Source: Thermothelomyces thermophilus ATCC 42464 (Eukaryota > Ascomycota > Sordariomycetes > Sordariales > Chaetomiaceae). From it: a DNA stretch of 64,000 nt. The position numbers and the translations under genes were made by a program. Numbering within the stretch: the first letter of the stretch is position 1; each line of letters starts with the position of its first letter. The stretch covers positions 2,656,001 through 2,720,000 of the forward strand of contig NC_016478.1 in the NCBI RefSeq assembly GCF_000226095.1, written 5' to 3'. Positions 13,201 to 25,100 of the stretch are shown here, piece after piece. The notes under the pieces are model-generated. The model was not told the DNA's origin and did no database searches. It saw only the letters and a list, made by a program, of their open reading frames with translations.

Positions 13201-16099
13201 GCTTGTTCTTCCTATCGTAATATTAATATCGTTATACTGCCTCTTCTAGAGTCTGTAGTAGTCTGTCTACTACTGTCTGTCTCTTGCGGTAGATCTATAG
13301 GATATACCTTTTTCTAAGCATTGTCTGCTTGTAATCCTTGCGTGCTCCCTATCTTACTAGTCAAATACGACTCCATTTAGGGTCATAGGTAGCTACTATT
13401 CTTCTAGCTAATATCTAGGTTATAATCTTTATACTATAATAACCCTAATATTATATCTTTATTGTTACCTATATCTATAATGCTAAATACGACTGCTATA
13501 GTCTTCCCTGCCATAGTAATATTGATCGGTTCGGTCTCCCTACGTACCTATTACATTGGAAATGGCCCTTTGACTATGCTATACTTCCGCTTCATTCTCT
13601 AGGGTATCCGTAGCTAATTTACAAGCGTTAGTAAGATTAGGTTTATCTCTGCTCTACTGTCTACTAGTGCGAGTATTTCATGCTATTTCTATTATGCTAT
13701 TATCTATAGCCGCTTGTCTTGCTACTGTCGTCTAAAGATTACGGCGATTTCTTATGCTTCTACTAGGAGGTCTCGGTATAGTGGTCTCTTATGCCAGTTC
13801 CTCTTGTATTATGCTATTACTTGCCGCTATACAGGTGTTAATGGTTTCTAGGCCCCTCGAAGGGCCTTAACCCGTTTCCTAGGTTAGTGCTAACCTCTCC
13901 GGTTGTTTGGCTAATAGCAGCTTCGTCGATTATGCTTATTTCTATAAGCTATTAGGTGCTTACGGCTTCCTACTATTAGGTCCGTTTTACTTTCTATCAT
14001 ACATGCTATAGCTTCATCTAAAGCTCCCGAATTTGTAATTTCTTTTCGTCTACGTGATAGAGGCAATCGTTACTCTAGTACAAGTCCTATATGTCTTGTC
14101 CGGTTCTGTAGTGCCTAGGCTAGGCTCGTTTTGGAACTATCGTAATGCTTTCTAGATTACGGGCTTCGATCTTCTAGAGCAATTCGGCTGCTCTGTTTCC
14201 TATATCATAGACCTACTCTACCAGGTGTAAGCTTCTATCCTCATTTCCTTGTCAGGTTGGCTAGTAATTGTTCTCGAATTTGTTATAGAAGTGGTATTAG
14301 TATTTGTATACCATACATTGGAACTAGGGCACTTGCGTATATGCCTTATGTTAAGGGTGTAGTTGTGTGGCGTTGCCTAGGAGGTATTAGAATTCTTTCC
14401 TGAATCCTTCCCACTATACGTAGACTATAGGTACTCTAATGCTAAGGTAGGAGTGTTTCTTCTAGTAGCTTTCCTATATACGCTTGTCTTTTCTATAGTT
14501 TGCTTATATGAACTAGTATTCTAGGTTCCGTACGTCGTTACTAAGTTGCTAGCCGTTAAGATACTTGGTATAGCTATCAGGCCTATTATATATTATAGGC
14601 GGTTCTCCTTTAATAGCTTCTACGATATATCGGAGTTCCCTTATTTTATCTTTTATCTTATCACTCTGCTAGGCAAGTCAAGTCAAGCGCCTATCCCATT
14701 TATATAGTTCCGTATTAAGTCAGAAAACTTCGTTATAGTACTATTCGATTTGTTCCTAGAGGAATAGAATATTAGGTCCCGGTCTTTCGATTCCTTAGGT
14801 ATCGGTTGTCTACAATCTATCCCGCCTCTATATAACTATAAAACCCTACTACCTCAAGGCTAGGAGAATCGAAACTAGCGGTGTATATTCTCCTACTATA
14901 TTTTATTCGGCAAGACCTGTCTCTAGATCTATAGTGACTAGTTCGGAGTACAGTGCTTGTTTGTCTTTACCGTTGCCGTCGTGTCTAAGACTATCTGTAT
15001 TACTGCCCTTGTCTTCGTAGCTTATAGCCGCTACTTCGATAACATCCTTAGTAGTTTTATTAATAGTTGTAATTTCCTTTCTAGGGGTTAGTTTCTATTC
15101 TTTCTTTAGGCTCTGGCATTCTTGCTTATAGTATCCTTTCTTTCTATAGTTATAGTAGGTAACATTAGACTTGTCTTTGGCCGTCTTCTTCTGGTCCTAC
15201 TTCTACACTATATCTATATCTATAGCTCCGGGGTATGTCCTATACGAGGTACTAACGTACGCTTGCTTTTTTTTGTCGTTAGCCTTAACTATAGTTCCAT
15301 TTATTTGACCTTATTTCTATTACTCTTATATATAGAGTTAATTATTAATCCTAATAGCCTATATAATATATTTATCTAAAGTCTTAGGCCGATCGTACTT
15401 ATATAGCTTGTCCTTAACCTTTTCCTTTAGGCTATTATAGAACAATTATATTAACGCCTTATTATTTAGCTAAGACTTAAGTATATCCTATCTAAACTAT
15501 ATAATATAGGAGGCTACTAACTTAGTCTATCGGAGATTAACAAGTCTTTCTTATATATAAATCTTTTTATCTTTATCGTTAAAAACTTTCCAAAGCTCTT
15601 CTTTAAAACGGTTATAAGATTAGAAGACTACCTATATAAACACGTCTCGTTCGTCTTCGTCTTCCTCAGTGAGATAGTCGTTCTATATAGGCTTAAACCA
15701 TCTAAGTGCCTTGCCCTCTAGTCTCGTAGCTACATAGAAGACTTTAGCTTTGTTGTCCGGAAACTTGTCGTCATTAAGCCAGAAGTAGGATCGGAGGTTT
15801 GTCAGGAATCCTATAAGATCCTCCTTGGTTCCTCTATATTTACTAGGTAGTTCGATCTTAATATGCTTCGCTTTAGCGCCCTCAAGTGCCTCGATTTTAG
15901 CGTAGGCCTCGTTAACCAACTTCTGTAAGTACATTTCGCGGTTCTCGAGTTCCTTGATTCGAGCTTAAGCAGCCTTATCTCTCTAGTCTAACTCCTAGAT
16001 CCGCTACTAGAGTTGACCAAGCTAAGCAAGCAGCTGTTTGGCCGTGACGTTAGTAGCCATGTCAATATCGAGGTCGAAGTTACCTCTATTCTAAACTAT
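10047..16099 (-). pseudogene. gag-pol of element D, RIP-inactivated
   Basis: Runs on the minus strand from the gag start position (ATG mutated to ATA, 16099) to the pol stop at 10047-10049. The best preserved piece is the gag domain (15683-15934), with the pattern Lys-Ile-Glu-Leu-Pro, Leu-Arg-Ser-Tyr-Phe and Leu-Glu-Gly-Lys-Ala-Leu-Arg-Trp. CCHC knuckle, protease, RT, RNase H, integrase and chromodomain follow toward lower coordinates. Confidence 0.85.
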
Positions 16100-16136
16100 A
16101 ACAGAACAAAGGGAGTAGTAATAACGTATGACGAAC

Positions 16137-16553
16137 CTAGCTTAGACTTCTTCTAAAAGGGTCTAGATAGAGGTAGGTTAAGTGGGACAAGTAGGTAGGT
16201 TGTCTAAGGGATTTGGTAAAGCTAAAGGGTTTATAATAACACTTAGAGTTATCTCTTATAGTAATTAGCAATGCTTAGTATAAGTACTATGATTATGATT
16301 GTTACTACTAGTAAACTCCTAGAGTCTACTATAACGAGTGACTATCTATATATATATATAATCCTAGGATCACTAGTAGTCGTGGTGATTCTCTATACTG
16401 GCTTACCTGGCTTACGTCGTGAGCTAGTGATCCTCTGCTAGGATTATTTCTTGCCAAGTGTGATCCTGTCCTAATTAGTCTATTATTCTTTGGCTTGATT
16501 GGCCCGTTTGTGTTGGTGGCCTAGGCGGCAGCTGCATGTATATTTCCGTGATA
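16137..16553 (-). repeat. 5' LTR of element D
   Basis: About 417 bp. It pairs with 9001-9427; the start reads TATGACG and the end GTGATA through transitions. Confidence 0.87.
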
Positions 16554-16794
16554 GTATGCTATATACTAGAACTAGGGCACTTGCGTATATGCCTTATGTC
16601 GAGGGTATAGTTGTGTAGCGTTACCTAGGAGGTATTAGAATTCTTTCCTAAATCTTTCCCATTGTATATAGACTGTAGGTACTCTAGTGCTAATATAGGA
16701 GTATTTCTTCTAGTAGCTTTCCTATATACGTTCGTCTTTTCCGCGGTTCGTACGTATAAACTAGTATTCTAGGTTCTACACGTCGTTGCTAAGT
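16554..16794 (-). pseudogene. gag-linker remnant of element E
   Basis: This continues the sequence interrupted at 9000 and matches 32683-32925 of the first array copy, the stretch between protease and CCHC knuckle. It ends at a deletion that fuses it to LTR sequence. No open frame. Confidence 0.75.
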
Positions 16795-17067
16795 AAGTAC
16801 TGTGATTATAATTGTTACCACTGGTAAACTCCTAGAGTCCACTATAACAAGTGACTATTTATATGTATATATACTCCTAGGATCACTAGTAGTCGTGGTG
16901 ATCATTTATACTGGCTTACCTGGCTTATATCGTGAGCTAGTGATCCTCTGTTGGGATCATTTCTTGCTAAGCGTGATCCCGTCCTGATTAGTCTATCATT
17001 CCTTCGGCTTGATTGGCCCGTTCGTGCCAGTGGCTTAGGCGGCATCTGTATGCATATTTCCGTGACA
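16795..17067 (-). repeat. Truncated 5' LTR of element E
   Basis: About 273 bp matching the inner part of the LTR through its terminal GTGACA. The gag-proximal part is deleted. Confidence 0.85.
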
Positions 17068-17282
17068 TTCCTCTATACCCTCTAACCGCCCTTACCTCTT
17101 ATAACTATGCTCGTTACCTATACCCTTATTATATTCTTAAAGTTTTTTTTTAATTAATATTTATCTAGTATATTAATAGCTACTAGTTTACTTAGTAGTA
17201 ATAGTAGTAGTTATTATCTTAATAATAATAAAAATAAAGAATATTATATAAGTTTTTCTTACCTATATTAATTTTTAGCTAT

Positions 17283-18221
17283 TATATATATATATAGGGT
17301 ATAGACTAACTCTTTATTTTATAGTATAAGAATGTTAACCTCTCCTTTAGTAGGTATATTATTAAAGGTAACTCCTTTAATAAGGAGTTTAAACTATAGC
17401 CTAAGAAGTAATAATACTACCTATTATATATTAACTAACTTTTTGGAAATAATAAGGTTAAGTATATCTAAGATTAAGGCGCTTCTTATATAATATATTA
17501 TAAGAGCTATAAGAGCTATATTTAGAATCTATAGCTCTAGGCTAATAACCCTTACCTATATATAGGCATTAAGAAAATTATAGGTTATTATAATACTAAT
17601 ACTACCCTTGCCTCCCTTATCTACTGTAAGACTACTAACTAGGGTACCTATTATACCGTCCTAATGCCTAAGTTCTCTATACTAGTATATTTATCCTCTA
17701 TACTCTTTAAGGCTACCTAGTCTAACCATTTACCTAAATAGGCTACCTTTACCCCTACCTAAGCTATAAGTTCTTATCGTTCTAATAATAACTTTGCCCT
17801 AATTACTACTACTATTACCTCTAATACCCCTACCTACTATAATAATATTATCTAGCCTGCTACTAGCCCTAACCCTACTCTATAAGCTACTAGGCAGCTT
17901 ATACATTATACTATAGCATAGAATGATAGTATACTACGCTAGATATAGTATATAAATAAGAATATATTAACTTTAGTCGATACTAATACCGCCCTTGTTG
18001 CCTATGTCCTAGGTACCCTGTCGCCTGCCTCCCGCGCCTGCTTAAGCGCCTTTACGTGCCTTATACCTATACCGATTAACTTTGGCCGTTCCCGTGCCTG
18101 CCGCTCTTCCTTGCCCGTCGATCGCGCGGCACGCCCGGTCTGCGACCGTGACGACCCTACCCTCGCCACCGTAACCATTGTTTTAGAAGGGGAGGATAAG
18201 GAAGAGGAGGTCGTAGAGTAA
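17283..18221 (+). pseudogene. Antisense ORF of element C, unrecognised Cys/Thr/Asn-rich protein, RIP-damaged
   Basis: On the plus strand, opposite C gag-pol, one frame can be followed for about 310 codons to TAA (18219-18221) if the RIP-type stops (TAA/TAG for Gln, TAG for Trp) are read through. The first half has many Tyr codons that could derive from Cys and a Thr/Ser-rich segment. The end is much more GC-rich and less mutated, with a basic Arg/Ala stretch and a final acidic Glu/Asp run. The start is not determined: an ATG at 17107 lies in another frame, so an intron near 17160-17280 is possible. It does not resemble the antisense gene of the A family. Function unknown. Confidence 0.5.
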
Positions 18222-18401
18222 GTATGTTATATACTAGTTAGTATATTTATTTTTGTTTTCATAATTAGACTATCTCTATAAGTATATCTATAATATAGTT
18301 ATAATATATCTGTAACGTGACCGCGACGTGCTTACCGCTCGTTTGTCCTAGGTTCGCCTACCTATACGAAAAATTTATATCGTTTGCTTTTATACTCTCC
18401 C

Positions 18402-20951
18402 CTACCTCCTATTCGTGACCGGTCTATTATAGTAATATATGTCTCCCTACTTTTGTTCGAACGCGTTAAGCGCCTTAGTGTTTTCTAGATTTTCTAACGG
18501 TTCCTAAGTTAGGATATTATATCCCTTCTATTTTACTAGTATATTACGTCGATTTTCTCTTCCTTTTACGTTCCTAGCTATAAGGATCGCTTTTACTTTA
18601 TATTCCTCCTATAGTAGTCCCTTCTAAGAGAGTCCTAATACCAGGTCTGGTTAGAAATCTAATATATATTATAAAGGTAATAGGTCGGATATGGTATACT
18701 TGATAAGGTTAATATAGAAGGTAAGGTAGAGGCTATAGGGAACATTTAAAGTCACTATTAGTAGTATTAGTACTATAATTACTTTATACTTAGCGTTAAC
18801 CTAATTAAGTTTATAGCTAGGGCGGTTAGTCTTAATATTATATAAGGATAGCTATACTTTATCCCTTACCTTAAACCTCTTAGCTAGGTATCAAGAGCGA
18901 TTAGCGTTTTCTTGCTAGCGTTACTACATATATATAATAGCGGCCTAGGTCTATTTTATACCTTCTCTTAGGTAACGTAAGAAATTGGTAGCTCTTTTTT
19001 ATAAGGTTAAGGTAGGAGCGTCTAGTAGGTTGGTAAACTATATTAAGCTTATATTATAATTATAAAGGAGGTAGCTTATACTTATCCTAGTCATTATTAA
19101 GTTACGGTTATTAATTATAAGCTAGTATATAGGTAGATGTTCGAGCTAGTTATACTAGGCAAAGGAAACTATAGTTTATAAGATAGTCTATACCTCCTAA
19201 TTTATACGTTCTATACCTTTATCTATCTATAGATAATAGGCTATTAATAGTAATTACTTAATTCTAATAGTCTTATAGAGAGTAGTCTAAAACTAGCTAA
19301 GCTAGTCCGAACTACGATTAGTAATAATTTATATCAGAAATCTGTAAAACCGCTACTATACGTCCTAGAACTAGAGTACGTATACCTCGGCTCCTATCGA
19401 GGATATAGCTTTAAGCTAGACATACTTTGATAGCCGGTTAGTAATCACTATAAGGTACTAGGGTAAATTCTCGTCTCGTACGGGGAGATTAACTATAAAA
19501 TCGATAGAAATCTATTTCTAGAAGTAGTTAGCAATAGGTAAGGGCTAGAGGAGTCCTTGTTATAATTAATATAAAACCTTAGCCCTTTGATACGTATAAT
19601 AGTTCCTTATAAACCTCTTTACGTCCGGGGATATAAAATCCTAATAGTAGTCCCATTAGAGCATTTTAAATAGCCTATTCCTCCCTAGATAACCTAATAT
19701 AAGAGAGTTATAAATATATTAAAGGATAGTAGTAGTAAGTAGTTCCTATATAGGGAGCTAAAACCTACCCTAGAACTAAAGAGTACCCTATATATTAAGG
19801 GAATAGTCTATAATCTAGGTCTACGCTTTATTTGCTTCCTTTAGAAATTTTCGAGCCTTATCCTATATAGCCTAGAGTCGGTATATATAATGTTCGTCCT
19901 TGACAACCCCCTTATCCTATAAGGCTACTAGCTATTCGTCTATAAAAATGGTACTCCCCTTTAGAAGGTAGGATGCTTTAGATAATGTTAAGGAATCTAT
20001 TATATCTATCTGGATAGTAGGGAGAAGTTATACTATATACTATACGTCTTTAGGAAAGTCTTGTTCGCGATAGGATAAGGCGTTAAGGCAGGACGCTTAC
20101 GACCTAGGTCAGTAATAGAGCTTAAAGTTAAAAAGGGAGAGTATCTCGGCCTATCAAGCTTACCGCTTACTAATTAAACAAGGCTAGGAAAAGTATTTAA
20201 GGTTTTTATAGTTAGTTAAAATCTAAAAGGGAGCTATGATACCATAGAGCTCGGCCGACTGGGCCTTTAGATATAAGATAACTATAAGTAACTCCTTATT
20301 ATGGATTATATAGTTTTATTTAGCCGAGGTTAGTTTTATAGAGTAGTAGGCTATAGGGTATAGAACCCCGTCTTCTCCCTACTAGGATAGGTACCTTCCT
20401 AGTACCGTTCTAAAGTAATCTGCCTTAAGTACTATCTCCCGTTTAGGGTCCTATTACGTAAGGATAGGTTCCGATATAAAGGCTGTCTTAAGGGTATTAA
20501 AGGCCTTCTATTCCTTAGTCCCTTACTAGAATAAGGTATTCTTATAGGTTAACTATATCAAGGGTTCTATTAGCCTAGAAAAGTTAGAGATAAAGTCTTA
20601 GTAAAAATTAGTAAACCTTAGGAAGCTTTGTACTCCCTAAACCTTCTATAGTACCTCCTACTTATAGATAGCAGCTAGCTTTTTAGGGTCTAGATAGACC
20701 TAGGCCCCTACCTCTATAATATAGCTAAGGTACTTAACTTCTTTTATAGCAAACGTATACTTCTTAAGGTCTAATATAAGTCCTACTTTCTATAACCTTT
20801 AAAGTATATCCTTTACTTACCTTATATAATCTTTCCTACTACCTAAAGTATAAACTAAGATATTATTAAGGTATACCATTACAAAGTCTTTAAGGGTTAG
20901 GCCGAAAGCGTTATTAATATATCGTTAGAAGGTTATAGGTATACTTATAAG
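18402..20951 (-). pseudogene. pol of element C, part 1 (RT end, RNase H, integrase, chromodomain)
   Basis: Minus-strand homology. The RT active-site region near 20860-20890 reads Tyr-Leu-Asn-Asn. RNase H and integrase follow, and a chromodomain near 18430-18600 has the Leu-Val-Lys-Trp(stop)-Lys-Gly-Tyr core. The frame ends at TAG 18402-18404. It continues into 50260-52544 on the far side of element B. It is strongly AT-rich with very many stops. Confidence 0.75.
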
Positions 20952-21368
20952 TGTGACGAACCTAACTTAGACTTCTTCTGAAAGGGTTTAGACGAAGGTA
21001 GATTGAGCAGGACAAGCGGGCAGGTCGTCTAAGGGATTCGGTAAAGCCAAAGGGTTCATAACAACACTAGAGTTATCTCTCATAGTAATTAGCAATACTT
21101 GGTATAAGTACTGTAATTGTAATTGTTACCACTAGTAAACTCCTAGAGTCTACCTAACGAGTGACTATCTATATGTATATATAATCCTAGTGATCATTCC
21201 TAATTACGGTGATCGTAAGTAATCGTATGGTAGTGATCACCCTAATCACTAGTAAGCATAGTAATTACTATACTTCCTATGTTATAATTAGTCCTTTCGT
21301 TCCTTTGACTTGATTAGCCCGTTTATACTAGTAGCTTAGGCGGTATCTATATATATATTTCTATAATA
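20952..21368 (-). repeat. 3' LTR of element B
   Basis: 417 bp. Its centre holds several GTGATC/GTGATCAC-like motifs (about 21193-21255) not found in the A LTRs. The end is mutated to ATAATA. Confidence 0.87.
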
Positions 21369-21497
21369 TGATGCCCTCTCTCCGAGGCTTTCAACCTAAA
21401 AGCCCTCTTTAGGTCGTCTCAAATAACGCTAACATCCCTTACGTTCCTTGTATATGTTTTTCTCCTTAGCCCCTTATTACCCTTTATACTATTAATC

Positions 21498-22108
21498 ATA
21501 CTATCTAATACGTATAGATCCCTAACATCTATTCGCTATAAGCGTTTAGCTTAGTTTATTTCCGATCATAGGTTCGTAGTAATGGCGTATTCCTATTACG
21601 TAGAGTATAACCAAGTATACAAAATGATTAAAAAATCTCGTCGTTACGAGGCTTACGTGTGTCAGGGTCGTGCTTACGATGGTTCCGGCATTCTAGTTTC
21701 TTCTTGTAAGTTCCTATTTCCTTATAAGAGCACGTCTCTAACCGTAACGTAGTAGATTATATTATATATAAGCAACGTCGTTTAAAAGCTAAAGAGAAAG
21801 AGGCCGAAGCCTTGTTATAAGAATATTAATGTAAAGCTTCTAAGGCGTTGGCCTGTCTGACTTAGGTCCGCGAATAATGAGAGTTCCTAGTAGAGAAGGG
21901 GGCAGATATAATTATATAGGGTTTGTCAAATCTAGATAAATTAGAGGCGGTAGAATAGTAAGAATTAGAGGCCATCGTATAACTTAACGGTGGCGTTAAC
22001 GTTATTAACTAGGGCGCTGTTTTCGGTTCTATCCTAGGTTTGCCTTTGGCCGATCCAGGTTCTGCTAATAGAACTATTCTAGTTTCTTAGGGTAGTTTAA
22101 ATTCTTGA
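21498..22108 (+). pseudogene. Antisense accessory gene of element B, diverged homologue
   Basis: Exon 1 21498-21705 (start codon ATA, presumably ATG before RIP), intron 21706-21752 (47 bp), exon 2 21753-22108 ending TGA. Together these give 564 nt, exactly 188 codons. The intron has consensus GTAAGT, a CTAAC branch site and a TAG acceptor, in the same phase and position as in the A copies. The predicted protein keeps the cluster spacing, with Tyr (TAT/TAC) at the five Cys positions, then the Arg-x-Tyr-Asp-Gly-Ser motif, and a Lys/Glu-rich helical second half. The last 104 bp overlap the pol 3' end antisense. Presumed nuclear or DNA-binding role is inference. Confidence 0.68.
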
Positions 22109-25100
22109 CAGGTTCCTATAAGTTATCTTCTAGTCCGAAATCAAGCTATTTGACTAGGTACTATAGTTCTCTATTAATAATATATAAATCTAGAATTTCT
22201 TCGATATCTTATTCTTCTTCCTTATCTTTTACTTTAATATATATAGCAACCTTAGCGTTTTTCGGTGCTAGTTTAAGAAGCGAAATATAAAAAATATCTA
22301 TCTATAGTTATATAGGTAACGGTAACAATAGTCAGTAGTTAGATGTCGAAATTCGTTCTTTAATAACAAAGGGTCTAACCTTTTTAAAGTCTAGCTTCGT
22401 GCTTGGTCGTTTGGTTTATAAGTTTCGTATAATTAGGTAGACTTTGTCTCCCCTCTCTAGGCAAGGTCCCTCGAGCCTATATTTATTATAGTAGTTCTTT
22501 ATTCTAATCTTAACAAACTCGAGTTCCTTTTTAAGCTTTTTATATAGTACGTACATTTATTCTACTTTGACTGCTACTTTTGGCACTATGACCTCTAGTC
22601 CTTGCCTAAGGTCTGCTTTATATCTATAGTTCGCGAAGAACGGTATAACTTTAGTTATTTCTATTGGCGTTATGTTATAAGCAAGTTATACTATTGGCAA
22701 TAGTATAACCTAGTCGTCTTGCTAGTAGTTAACGTAAGAGCGGAGGTACTACTTAATAACTTGGTTTAGTCGCTCCGTTTGTCTGTCAGTCTACGGGTAA
22801 TATACTATTGATAGCTTGCTATTGACGCCTAATCGTTGTATTAACACTTACTAGAACTTTAATACGAACTTAGTATCTCTATCGGTGATCTATTCTTACG
22901 GCTAAGCATATACTAATGTAACTTGCTAATAGATTACATCTACTAACTATTTCACTGTCTAGGACTCCTTATAGGGAAAGAAGTATACCTATTTAGTTAG
23001 GCGATCTACTATAGTAAGAATACTATTATAGATTACTCCTATAGCCGTATCCTTAGATTCTAGTAGCTTTATAATAAAGTCTATTATAACTAAACTCTAT
23101 AGTTTGTCAGCTATTAGCATTGGCTAAAGTAGCCTATATAGCTTATATCGTACTATTTTGCTTTGATTACAAATATCGTAGTTCTATATAACTTCCTTAA
23201 CTTATACCGTTAACTATAGAAAGTTATAGTGTTTTATAACTTATATAACAGTCTTCGTAACTCCTTTATATCCTCCGAGTTTCGACTTGTAAAGTTCTTA
23301 AATCATTCGTAGCTATTAATCCCTGTTATAGATATATACTTTGCCTTGGTACTAGAGTTTCCTATCTCTTTCTTCCACTCCGTTAGGTACTAGTGGTCTA
23401 GATACTGCTTGATACTATGCCTTATTAATCCGTTCTTCTTAAAAGATTATATAACACTCTAGGAACAAGTTAAGTAGATTATCTTCTATAGGTATCTACG
23501 TTTCGTAATATAGCGTTCTGTCTATTTGTTCCTTAAATAACGGTAGTATTATTTCTATTTGTCTTTCTGTATGATCCGTTCGTCGGCTTAAGATGTCTGC
23601 TCGTACGTTCTCTTTGCCCTTCTTATAGCAGATCTTAAAGTTAAATTCCACAAGGAATTCTACCTATCGTATTTATCGTCCGTTAAGTTCTTTTGTCATT
23701 ATAAAGTATCATAGGTTCTTATAATCTATATATACCTATACTAGTTTAGTTATACTGCTAAGGTATAGTCGCTATTCCTTAAAAGCTTTGATAATCGTAA
23801 GTAGTTCCTTGTCATAGATCAGATAATTAAGACATAGTCTATTAAGCTTCTTTAAAAAGAAGGCTATAGAATATAGCTTTCCTTGTCTATCTCGTTATCC
23901 CAATTGTCCTCTAATGGCATAGTCTAAAGCGTCCGTTTCTACCTTAAATGGCTTCTTAGGGTCTAGTAGTACTAGTATTAGATCTTTAGTAATAGCGTTA
24001 CAGATCTATATAAATGCTTACTTATATTGTTTTTCCCATTAGAATTTAGTATTCTTCTTAGTAAGTTTATATAAAGGTTATACAATTGCTTTAAAGTTCC
24101 TAATGAACATTCGGTAAAAGTTCATAAATCTGATAAAGCTTTGTACTTCTATAACTAACGTTAGTTATAGCTAATTCTTAATGGCTTTAACCTTTAAAGG
24201 TTCTATCTAAATTTGTCTTAGGGATATCTTATATCCTAAAAACACCGTTTTCCTAATATAGAATTCGCTCTTTTCCTTATTAACTAATAGTTTATACGTA
24301 TATAGCGTATCTAGTACTACTTTTATATACTTCCGGTGTTTGTCTATCGTCTTAGAAAAGATAAATATATCGTCGAGATAATATACCGTAAATTTGTCAA
24401 GAAAGGGGCAGATAGCTTGATTAATTAGGGCTTAGAACGTTACTAGCGTGTTCGTAAGTCTAAATAGCATAATAAGGTACTTATAGTGGCTATAGGGTAT
24501 TCTAAAGGCCGTTTTCTACTTATCGCCTTCTTTAATCTATATATAGTTATAGGCCGATAGCAAGTCAAAACGTGTAAAATATTAGGCTCTTGCTAACTGA
24601 TCTCAAAGCTATAAGATTAGCGGTAACAGGTATTGGTTTTTCACGGTCTGTTCATTAAGTTGCCGATAGTCGATATATAACTATAGCTTTCTATCTTTCT
24701 TAGATATAAATAGGATTAGGTAGTATACTAGCGATATCGATAGGCAGATATATCCTCTTTAAAGGTTCTCCTCTAAATATCGCTTAAGTTCTTCGTTTTA
24801 TATCTAACTTATATAGTAAATCTTAAAGAACTTTAGTTATGCTCCTTCCTTAAGCTTGATCTCGTGATCCTATAGGCCGTGTTCTAGTAATCCTTCTAGA
24901 TACTTCGGTTCGAATGCTAGGTATTCTTTGTATTCCTTTGGTACTTCCCTAGTCTTGTCTCGTCTCTCGGTTTCCTAATAGTATACGAACTTGGTTCCGT
25001 CTATAGCGATACTAGCGATTTCTCCTATCTTAACCTACTACTCTAATTATAGTGCTCTATATTTATTAACGGAGAGAATAGCTATTAGCGGTTTAGCTTG

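Larger units (their letters stand above)
9001..16553 (-). mobile_element. Ty3/gypsy element D (A-type), complete but RIP-dead, inserted in E
   Basis: 7553 bp with LTRs 9001-9427 and 16137-16553, minus strand. The flanking duplication is GTATA (8996-9000) and GTATG (16554-16558), an A/G difference that RIP would explain. All domains are present in order, with dense stops. The internal region is a few bases longer than in the array copies. Confidence 0.88.
3690..17067 (-). mobile_element. Ty3/gypsy element E (A-type), internally deleted, contains D
   Basis: Minus-strand gypsy copy inserted into C with TSD TTCCT (3685-3689 and 17068-17072). Its own sequence is 3690-9000 and 16554-17067; element D occupies the middle. 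A deletion joins the gag-linker region (to 16794) directly to the middle of the 5' LTR (from 16795), removing most of gag and the outer part of that LTR. The break has TAAGT-type microhomology. Confidence 0.85.
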
